From positions 1 through 64,000 of the forward strand of contig JADLSH010000027.1 of the NCBI GenBank assembly GCA_016169945.1: a stretch of 64,000 bases of DNA. Direction: 5' to 3'. The notes beneath the pieces are model-generated. The model did no database searches and was not told where the DNA came from. It was given only the letters and a program-made list of their open reading frames with translations. The translations under genes and the position numbers were made by a program. The DNA comes from Trachythela sp. YZ-2020 (taxonomy: Eukaryota > Cnidaria > Anthozoa > Malacalcyonacea > Clavulariidae). Numbering within the stretch: the stretch's first letter is position 1; every line of letters begins with the position of its first letter. Of this stretch, positions 14,426-23,700 are shown piece by piece.

Positions 14426-14945
14426 GTAAAATCTATTTTAAGAAGTCTCCTCTCACTATTTAATCCCCCTCTCTAATGACTCTCAAACTTGCCTGAAATA
14501 TATATGCCCCCGGGGGCCTTAAGATACATGTAAAATTTACTATTAATACGGTAGTTGTTGAAATTACAGTCGGACAATTCACAACTCCCGGGATCATAGG
14601 CGGATTTTCAGATTTTGCTCTGGGGGGGTGCCGAAAATTTAGGGGTGGTGCTAAAAATTTAGGGGGGAGGTGAGCGACAGGGTGCGTAGTGCCGTCGAGC
14701 AAGCTGCAGCAGGGGTCTGGGGGCACAGTTGGCAATGGGGGTAAGGGGGCAAAGCCCCCAGAAAGTTTTTGGTCTTATTTAGTTCAAAATCCTTGTTTTT
14801 AGTCTTACTTAGTTCAAAATCTTTATTTCAATCACACTACTGTCATTTATCCCAATGAGCATTTAAATTTTTTTGCGAGGGGGTGCAAATTTCTCTAGGT
14901 GGGGTGCGAAAACATTTTGGGGGGGTGCAAAATATTTTTGGGGAA
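14426..14945. other. Repeat-derived stretch with G-rich runs, no gene
   Basis: This 520 base stretch carries several G- or C-rich runs (gggggcaaagccccc near 14736, ggggggtgc near 14919) resembling those in the repeats near 26440 and 33500. Minus and plus ORFs here are short and lack recognisable domains. It is probably the decayed body of the same dispersed repeat family whose conserved end follows. Confidence 0.5.
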
Positions 14946-15252
14946 AACAGTCCATTTTTTGTCGCAGGTGAAAAAAATATTGCCCGAAATTTCTATTCTT
15001 ATCTCAAAGAATTGTCCCACTCCCAAGATATACAATTAAACAAATGCAAATTTTCCATATGCATTTCTAGCATTTACTGAGCTGACTATTATTAATTCAG
15101 TGCTTTTATTTATAATTTCTAAATATATCTGGGTTTATATTAAATATGTCCGCTACACTTAGACATCTTCATCTATTAACTGTGACTTAGGCAAGGCATA
15201 TTTTAACATATATACTGGGGGGCCACTTGGCCCCCCAGGCCCTCTTGATGGC
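14946..15252. repeat. Dispersed repeat copy A, 307 bp
   Basis: This stretch matches 26160-26466 in the same orientation, with no gap and a single mismatch that I can see (c at 14993, a at 26207). Both copies start at AACAGTCC and end at GATGGC, after which the sequences diverge. Such identity implies very recent duplication or transposition. No long ORF and no terminal inverted repeat is visible; it may be the conserved end of a longer element. Confidence 0.93.
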
Positions 15253-15304
15253 GTCGTCTTGGAGAAATACCACATTATGTCCGCGACAAGAGTCTAGGTC
15301 TCTC

Positions 15305-15905
15305 AAATTTACACATGGCGGCGTATAATGACATGCATCCTCTGCGAGGCCTACAGAGGATACCGTACTAGCTAGTTGAAAAGGTTTGGATTGCTTGATT
15401 GAATTTTCCTAATGCTAGTGAGAACGGCATTAAACTATATTGCGATACATTCAGCCGTTTTAAAAATATATCGATTTTATTTCTATGTTTGGATGTCTGC
15501 TTCAGCACGACGGCATTTTTACGTCGTATGACAACAAACCGTCTGCGAGGCCTCGAGAGAAAACTTTGCAAGGTACAAACTTCTAGACTTTTTTATTTCA
15601 TATTTTAAGAGCTAATGCAGATTGGCATTGAATGATTTTATTGTAAATTCTTTCATTCTTGAGATATAAGTATTTTTCCGTGAATTTGACGACTCTGGCT
15701 CTACATTCGATCATGGCCGCGCGTTATACTCTGCGAGGCCTCCAGAGAAAACCTGATCAGCTAAAAATGTCTAAACTATTTTAATCGATTCATTTAATAT
15801 TAATGAAGAACGGCATTGAATATTTTTTCTATTGCTTAAACATTCCGAAGTTATTGCGGTTTTACTCTGAAAATTTCCGGTCTGGCTCTACATTCGAATG
15901 TGATC
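15305..15905. repeat. Three diverged tandem copies, ~190-200 bp unit
   Basis: The motif TCTGCGAGGC recurs at 15341, 15542 and 15730, each followed by a run like CTCCAGAGAAAAC, then by a phrase close to AACGGCATTAAA/GAA about 70-80 bases on, and TCTGGCTCTACATTCG closes the last two units. Spacing is 201 and 188 bases. The copies are clearly diverged, so the array is old. Short ORFs on both strands here have no recognisable domain. Confidence 0.8.
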
Positions 15906-16809
15906 ATGAATGTGAGCTGCGAATGTGAAACCAGTCCATCTGTCTCATCGTCATCGGCACTTGCTTTACTTCTTCAGTGACAAGTGGAGGGCTAGTTGAG
16001 GAATTCTCTCGGGCATATTTAATATATGCATATCACTGTGTCTTAATTTTACAGAAAGCATACACTATGATTGAAAGGATTAAATTCAGGATTAAGCCCT
16101 GTCCATATGGGGCCGCGGTGTATTTGAAAGTCTTAACTACACTTTAACTACCCGTTTTCTAGTTAAATGGTGGTTTCATCTAAAATACTCGATTCTTATT
16201 GGTTAACTTTCGCACTAACTATAGTTAACTTTAACTACTTTTTTATACTACCGGCCCATGATCTTGGCTACCGAGATATCTCCCCTACTAAAATATTTTT
16301 GACGTATTGAAATAAGTCAGGTCACTTCAGGAACATTCAAAAAGTGTTCCCAACCCTGATTTAAGCATACTTTGATTAATGATCAAAGCATGGTAAAATT
16401 GTGTCATACAACTTAGGACGCAAAATATAGAAAATGAAAATACGGAATCAACTAGTGCTATGCTTCAACCAGATAGGCGACTAGCATTAAATACTTCATT
16501 GAACACAAATAGCCTATGCAAATAGCACAATCCCGAAGTCAAATGTCTTCTAGATTGTCTGTGGTCAAAGAGGCAAAACGTTTTTTTTACATAATCGCTG
16601 GAATGCTGCTATAAGCATTTTTATAGCAACGTCATTCAGTCATTATTAAGTCGCGGTTACATCACTTGAGCTAGAATCATGTTTGGTTTAATTTACCCAT
16701 CTTTGGCAATGTTTCCGCAACTCTGAAGCTAAACTACTATAATTGGTCAAACTATAATTTTTATAACCAGATAAGGTAGTTTCTATGAAGAGAGCAACAA
16801 AGGTTTGAA
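15906..16809. other. No gene seen
   Basis: About 900 bases of AT-rich sequence with no ORF of note. A stretch at 16130-16250 repeats TTAACTA-type motifs on both strands and could be a decayed inverted-repeat element, but I cannot define its ends. Confidence 0.4.
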
Positions 16810-17287
16810 ATTTCAGTAAATGAGCAATATAATTTACGTAGTAATCACACTATGCTGATGCTGCCAAAACCAAGAACAAATGCAATGAAACGGAGTTTTA
16901 GCTATCATGCAGCTAAAACTTGGAATAACCTCCCATCTGAGCTTAAAGATCTTACAGTCGCTGATAGTAGTTTTAAACGCATTTTACATGATTTTATTCG
17001 TGAAGATACTTCATTTTTGACAAATTATGCAAGTTATCAGTAAATTCGCATGTATGCATTGATTTTTGTTAGTTATATATATATAGTAGTTTTAAATTAG
17101 ATAATAAATTAAATAACAATTAAGTTATAGTAAGTAATTATAGACTTTGTTAGACACGGCCTTATGAAAAGCAACCTTTTTTTTTTTGGTAACTTTTTTA
17201 ATAATAGAAAACATTGTATATACATTTATTTTTTATGGTTGATAAGTCACCGTGTATAAATAACATTAAATAATAATAATAATAAAG
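16810..17287 (+). mobile_element. LINE 3' end: reverse transcriptase C-terminus and tail
   Basis: The frame open at 16813-17043 encodes the last ~76 residues of a CR1/L2/Jockey-like non-LTR polymerase. The tell-tale C-terminal pattern is present: LPKPRTNAMKRSFSYHAAK, then TWNNLPSEL and a Phe-rich helix before the stop at 17041-17043. The reverse transcriptase core and everything upstream is missing, the usual 5' truncation. The following 3' untranslated region ends in an (AAT)n tract at 17265-17285, a typical LINE tail. The tail abuts the open frame downstream of the receptor tail exon on the other strand, so the LINE appears to have inserted there. Clade assignment is from memory of the family only. 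Confidence 0.75.
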
Positions 17288-17684
17288 GGTTTTCATTTCG
17301 ATAATCTAATTGGTCAAGCAATTTCTGTCGTCGGAGCATTCTCACTTCCGGTGGGCAATATAACCGACTACTTGTCCCCATTCCACTTCCGGCCGAGCCA
17401 TCCGGCGCTGTTTTGTCCAGCTTGTCGTATGGGAGAAAAACCTGTCTGACATCACGTTGCATAAGGTCATAAACATGGCGGCCAAACTCGTCAACATTCC
17501 CCGATGCGTTTCGAAGCCACTCAATAGCCAATGGTCGAAACAACTGCAGTCTGTCATACCATGAGCTTCGCGAAGGTCGTGTATTCCTGTAATCTGGTCG
17601 GTAGGGCACAAAACCACGCACAAGGACTGGAACCGGGTCCCCTTCGGTTGTCAGGTTTTGATATCCAGCACTCGTACCAGTGTC
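17288..17684 (-). pseudogene. Open frame beyond the receptor tail stop
   Basis: On the minus strand the frame of the receptor tail exon continues after its TAA (17687-17685) for about 145 codons, to 17247. The text after the stop looks coding (DTGTSAGYQNLTTEGDP, WYDRLQLFRPLAIEWL) and ends in the LINE (AAT)n tail, which supplies the final residues. It may once have been part of the cytoplasmic tail, with TAA replacing a Tyr codon, or an unrelated exon. I recognise no domain. The short plus-strand and other-frame ORFs here are shadows. Confidence 0.4.
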
Positions 17685-17788
17685 TTATGATGAACTCGCA
17701 CCTTCTTCTGAACTGTTGTCGCCTTGTGGCTGTTGAGGACCGCGGAAATGTTCAGGGGAAAAATTCAAGCGGGCGTAATACTGAGAGC
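17685..17788 (-). CDS. Receptor exon: cytoplasmic tail with stop
   Basis: After the acceptor TTGAATTCTCCAG the phase left by the transmembrane exon gives Arg, then SQYYARLNFSPEHFRG and a Ser/Glu-rich end, with TAA at 17687-17685: 34 tail residues in all. The YYARL sequence could be a tyrosine signalling or sorting motif. The frame stays open beyond the stop, so the stop may be secondary. An alternative acceptor further upstream (TATATAACAG at about 17811) would give a different short tail. Confidence 0.5.
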
Positions 17789-20700
17789 CTGGAGAATTCA
17801 AATGGAAGACAGAGTTCTGTTATATAAGAATAGAGATGGGGCTTCGGTGGAGCAGTTGTCAGAGCAAGCGCCTTTCACCTCTGAGTCTTGAGTTCGATTC
17901 TCGTTCAGGACTTTACTCATCACACTCATGTGAAAAGAGTAAGTCAACGCTCTGCCGAATGTCGTGGGTTTTCTCCCGGCACTCCGGTTTCCTCCCATAG
18001 CGAAAGTTGACTGGGTGGGTTAGGATATACAGATTAGCGGAAAGTAATAGCACAATTGTTGTAGAAATAGATAGTGTAGACTAAGTACATAATAGAGGTA
18101 CAGTAAGCGAGATACTTGATGTAATTGGTCACTGAAAAGCCCCAACGGGGAGTGAGCTAAATAATGTATGCATGTAGATCATTGACAAGTAATTTGGTCT
18201 GAGTAAAATGCTAAAGTCATCATCATAAATTCTCATGTGATCGATACAGAGGGGAATGTCAGTCTTAACACATAGAGACGCTAGCTTCAGTAAAGTTGAT
18301 TACCTACACTTAACCCCACAATTGAAACAATAGAGGTCACTCAGAGACTACATACCTCCGTCAGGAAATTAATTCAAGTAATCATGCATAAATTATTCAT
18401 GCACTAATTACGCATTCAGTTCTTTTCAGCCCGGGAAAGCAAGACAAATATTTGTAAATTTCTCATCCAATTTTCATCCAAATTGAACCAGAATTTGATC
18501 AATTTGTCCTTCGTCTATGGCCGTTTATAGCTCCACAAATTTTCGTATTAAAATGTTTGATATTTTTTAGTTATCGTGCCAACAGACAAACATACACAAA
18601 CCCAGGTGCAACATAATCTCCTGGCGGAGGTTAGAAACTATTATACAGACTATAATGAAATATGAGAACTGAATCTTACGACTTCGTTTTCGAAGAATGA
18701 AAAGAAAAATTGTAACTGCAACGACGAGCGCAAAAACAACAGCAACGATGAGACCAATCACCTCGGAGTCGAAGACAACTGAAATTTTTTAAAACGCGAA
18801 TCGAGATTCACTTCTTTTTTGCTTCAAATATCAAATGTTTTGTTTTGTCGCGACAACATATTAGGAACTATTTACCATTACATAGTAGATTATTATTCTA
18901 TAATTCCTATATTTTGCCAACCGTTGATTATGCTGACATGAGACCGGGAATGTAACCCTGATGTCAGATTTACAAATATTACAGCAAAGCAGCACGTATT
19001 ATTCTAGAAATGGATTATAGATCACCGGCGAGTGCAACCTCGTTCCCAGGCTCTTTATCTACGCTCACCCCCGCTGCGGAAAAGACCCTGGTTCAGGCTG
19101 GTCACGTGACACCCCAGAATCTGGGGTGTTTTTAATTAGCGGTTTGAAAACACTGAGGGTGGGGTGGTTGAGTAAACATGTCAATTTTACATTCATGCAT
19201 GAGTGAATAATGGCGTAATAAATACAAAAACATGGGCTCACCTGCCCAGATTAGCAATGGCTCAACTTAAGGAAACACCGAAAAAGATATACGGAAAATC
19301 AATTTCAAAGTCCGAGTCTACTGGCTTTTGCTGAAGCGGTCTATGATGAGAAACTTCCGAATTAGAACTCCCTTCCTCATCTTGTGTGCCGACCTTGTGA
19401 AAGACGACTGGATAATTCTGGAAAATTCCAAAGCATGATATGTGGGAACCAAAAAAGTATGATGCAAACAAAGAGATGTATTGATATTTCGCCTTCAACG
19501 CGAATCACGGTGGAGAAAAGGGCAAGAACTAGTCTGGAAGGCGAAGTGCGATCAACCCGAAGCCTGTCATTTTCATCCAACAAAGAAACTATACAATCCG
19601 AGGTATGTTATATTTTTTATATGATTCATCATTTATGTAATGAGATATTCTATACTATAATTTATGTGTAGATTTCCAATTTCATTTGCGGTATACACAG
19701 AACTCTAAAGACTAAAGTTTAAAACCCAATGAAAGGTTCTAAATATCTCCTACACCACAGGTTGTCAACGATCCTGTTTGCAAAACCGCGTCGTATGATT
19801 CCGTCCCGTTTACGGATGTACTAAGTACCGTCAATGACGAGCTGAGAAATGTGGCAGTTAAAGACATGAAGTCCGTTCTTCGCAAAAGAAATTTTGAAGG
19901 AATGAGTTCGTTCTCTTTGGAGACTATATTGTGGACGAGTATCCTGTATTCCTGTATAGTATTCAGAATTCTATCTAAATTGTTGGAGTTCAACTACAAC
20001 ACGGAAAAGAAAATCGCTCCGTTATGTTTGATTTACAGCGTCATAATGTTCAAACGATGCCATGAGTTGAGTTTTTTTGCAGCGCATTAATACAATTTTA
20101 CAGTGGCGCTAACACGGAGGTAAATTATAATTATACAGTTTACTTAATGGTCATTTGAAAAAAAAGGAAAAGCTTTATAAATGCATATCAGTTTTAGCTG
20201 AGTTTTTCCGTGCGCAATTTTATATTGTCCAAAGCGATGCTAACACGGGGGTAAATTATAGTTTATTTTGAATATATCATGTTTATTCTTTGGCTTGTTA
20301 CAAATTATGTCAATTTCGAGAACAATAGAATAGACGTGAAAAAGCTTTTTACTTAGCTGTGTCGGCATTTGCGTCAAGAATACTTATTTCCTTCGTTTTC
20401 GATAAACCGCTTTTTAAAGTTGTTTTCGCAGGTGGAACTGAATAGAGAAAATTTGTACTTTTATTTTATACATATAATGTTCGAATCATGTTGCCATTGA
20501 CATTAATTGTAACATAAATGTTGGTCAATTTATTTTTCGCTATTGGTTTTCAGTGCATTAAACTGACAAGGTAGATTTTTTATTTGATTGAACTAGTTAA
20601 GCTGGTTACAGACGAGCAAGTTTTATGACAAGTTTTCATATGACAAGTTTTACTTGCTCGTTTGTATGGGTATTAAATGTTGCCAATTGTTCTCAATGAC

Positions 20701-23700
20701 AAGTGGCGAAGTGCACTTTTGCCCATGCATACAGTCGAGTAAATAAAACTTGTTGTATGAAAACTTGTCATAGAAAACCTGCTCGTCTGTAACCAGGTTT
20801 AGGTCAGTCAGTGTTACTTCATTTGTAGAATTTTAATATCAAACTTGTAATTCTATATTCTACAATATATAAGTATCTTTTCGAAATAATAAGTTTGAGT
20901 TACGAATTGTTTTTACTCTAGTTTTGATTGTTATACGGTTCATATAAGGTTGCCCAATAGTTTATAATGTAGTTGCTTTGTATATTAATTTGTTGTGGCA
21001 AAAAAATTGTTATGGACTATTGTTACTGTTACTTTAGGCTTCTGTGCTATTTTATAAACTCAATTTAGAACTCAATTTAGAGCCCTTGATTTATATCCTT
21101 TATTTGCAATTTTACCGCTCCTTTGAACACGCTTATTTCTACCGGAAATGACTTTTGCGCTTTACGCGTCTTAGTCTACCCTCCCACGGGACAAAGCTGT
21201 GGAAGGTGTCACGTGACCAGCCTGAACCAGGGTCTTTTCCGCAGCGGGGGTGAGCGTAGGTAAAGAGGCTGGGAACGAGGTTGCGGCGAGTGCTGCCCTT
21301 GAGAAGTTGGCTTGGAAAGACCTTAAAACCAGGAGGTCCAATAACCGTTTACTGTTTAAGTGTAAGAATAACATGTTCTCACATAATTATCATCAAGATA
21401 TCCATACTTACAATCCTAGGTGTAAGTTTAACATTCGTAAGTCTATGGCTAGACATAACTGGGGTCATTGGACATCAGTGAACTTTGCCAGCAATGATTG
21501 GAATGAATTGGATCTAGAAATCAGACAAGTGAAAGATCTTCAAACTTTCAAACACTACTTAAATAGATAGTTTATTTTTGCTATCCATAGGTATTTTAAT
21601 GTAGCAGGACCGTACTGAAAAAAACTGTATTTTGACGTAAGCTTCCTGATTAAAAATTGCTTGAATTTAATTGAATTGAACATTGTTAACAATTTCTTCT
21701 GCCTGCAGGCTGCATAGTATTGCTTGGATTTAATGCGCCATGTTCTAATATTTACCAATTTCTAGAGCTTTATCACATCAAGTTTCGCTAGTACCTTTTG
21801 GAAATGAATGAATTAGGCATCTACTTGTTTTAACATGTAACATAAAATAATTTTGTCAAATATGATATGCTCGACCTATTACTTATGATATTCCAAAAAA
21901 AATTCCAAATTACCATCGTGAAAATTGTTCAAATATCACTCGTACTATTAAAACCAAATTCCACACACACACACACACACACATATTATCTACACTAATA
22001 ACCCTTAAACGAAAGAGCCTACCTGGACAAGGTTCCTTCTCAGTTTCCTCCTGTAATAACACTGGACGAATAAGAAATGTCCTTATGGGATCTCTATGAA
22101 GAACAGTTTAGAAATTATAGAGCTATCTTGTGTAAAAGCAGTTAGTTCAATTTTGTTTTCTTCCTGTCATAAAACTAGACCAATAAGGGATTGCTGAGGA
22201 GAACAGTTTAGAAATGATAGAGCCTTCCATTATAAATAAAGTTAGTTTAGTTTTGGTTTCTACCTGTATTATCTGGCTGAACCAAAAAGGGATGGCTCTA
22301 ACTGGATCTGTAGGGACAATGTCGAACTGATAGCTATCCAGTATTAAAAAAGTTAGTTCAGTTCTGATTTCCGCCAAAAGGTATGATCCTTACGGGATCG
22401 CTGCATGGGAAGAACAGTTTAGAAATGATATAGCTATGCAGTATAAATAAAGCTAGTTTCGTTTATCTTTAAGTATACTTAGTTTCAGCCTTACTTGGAC
22501 AGAGTTTTCTGCTACACTTCCTTAACTCAGCCGAGTCTCCAAGTTCACTGCAGTTATGGCCTCCGTATTTTGGTTCAGGATTATCACAAGTACGTCGACA
22601 TATTTCCATTTCCTCACCGCACGAAACGTTGCACGAGATACCCAAACTCCAGTTGCTATAACCACCGTTAACTAGAAATATGAATAAAAAATGTAGTAAA
22701 TAACTCAAATACATAATTCTAATGCTGAGTTACCTTTGTTGTACACACGTAGAAACGCACAAGTTGTAACAAACCTGCAGCAGACATGTACCAATGCTGT
22801 TTCACCAACTTGTTATCAGGATGTGTTCGCACTGCTTGTCCCCAGCTTGTTGACTAGTTATCATCGGCTTGTTGACAACTTGCTACAAAGTTGTTGACTC
22901 GACAAACTTGTTAAAAACCCTTAGCTAAATTTGTCGATTGGGCAACAATATAACAGAAAATGGGGAATTTAATATAGTATAAACTGTAGTATATAAATTA
23001 GTATACATTAATACGAAAGAAGAAAATGAAAAAATAGAATAGGGACAACAAAAATAAAATATATATAAATATAATAGAAAGATACCGATAAAAAAGTATG
23101 ACAATTTGTACGAGAATTTTTATAAAAAATAATTTCACTTACCAGGACAGGTTTTGCTAAACATGGTCTGTATTCAACAGGTTCTTCCAGATGATTGCAG
23201 TTTCTTCCACCATACTTTGGTTCGATCAGTATTTTACAATCTCGTGTCCATGTTTCAAAACCTTGACCACAAGTTACATTGCACGTACTCTTTAATGCCC
23301 AGTTACCATAATTACCATTAACTAAACAAAAGAGAAAACATTGAGCTTTCGTTGAGGTTAGTAGTCAAAACAACTTTTGCATACATGTTAAAACAACAGG
23401 TGACTGGATAGTATAGAGAACAGTGAGATTTTCAAAACAATGAAACATTCCGATCACTAAATCGTGACTGGATCCTCAATTGTTATGTTAAGTGTTAATT
23501 CAAATGGCCATTTCCATAACCAAGAATTAAGTAAAGCTTTCCTACGACATATAGAAGTCAGTGACTTCATGACGAAGGACTTCGATCGAAACATGGTAGT
23601 GTTTTAAATATTTTTCAAGCAGTTCAAAACCAAACTACGGCAGTTTATATTATGACCATACCTGGTGTACATTTAGGGATATCACAGTATTCCCATCTTT

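Noticed and set aside
14460..14735. 91 codon minus-strand ORF at the satellite edge
   Set aside because: Low-complexity, proline-rich reading of a G/C-run repeat; no domain.
17342..17623. ORF of 93 codons on the minus strand
   Set aside because: A shadow of the longer frame 17821-17247 in another phase.
17838..17920. A true tRNA gene on the plus strand
   Set aside because: It has A- and B-box-like parts but no cloverleaf with paired acceptor stem; it is the head of a SINE.
14426..18679. Kinase exons for a ROR-type receptor
   Set aside because: I looked on the minus strand downstream of the transmembrane exon for GxGxxG, HRD and DFG-like text and saw none.
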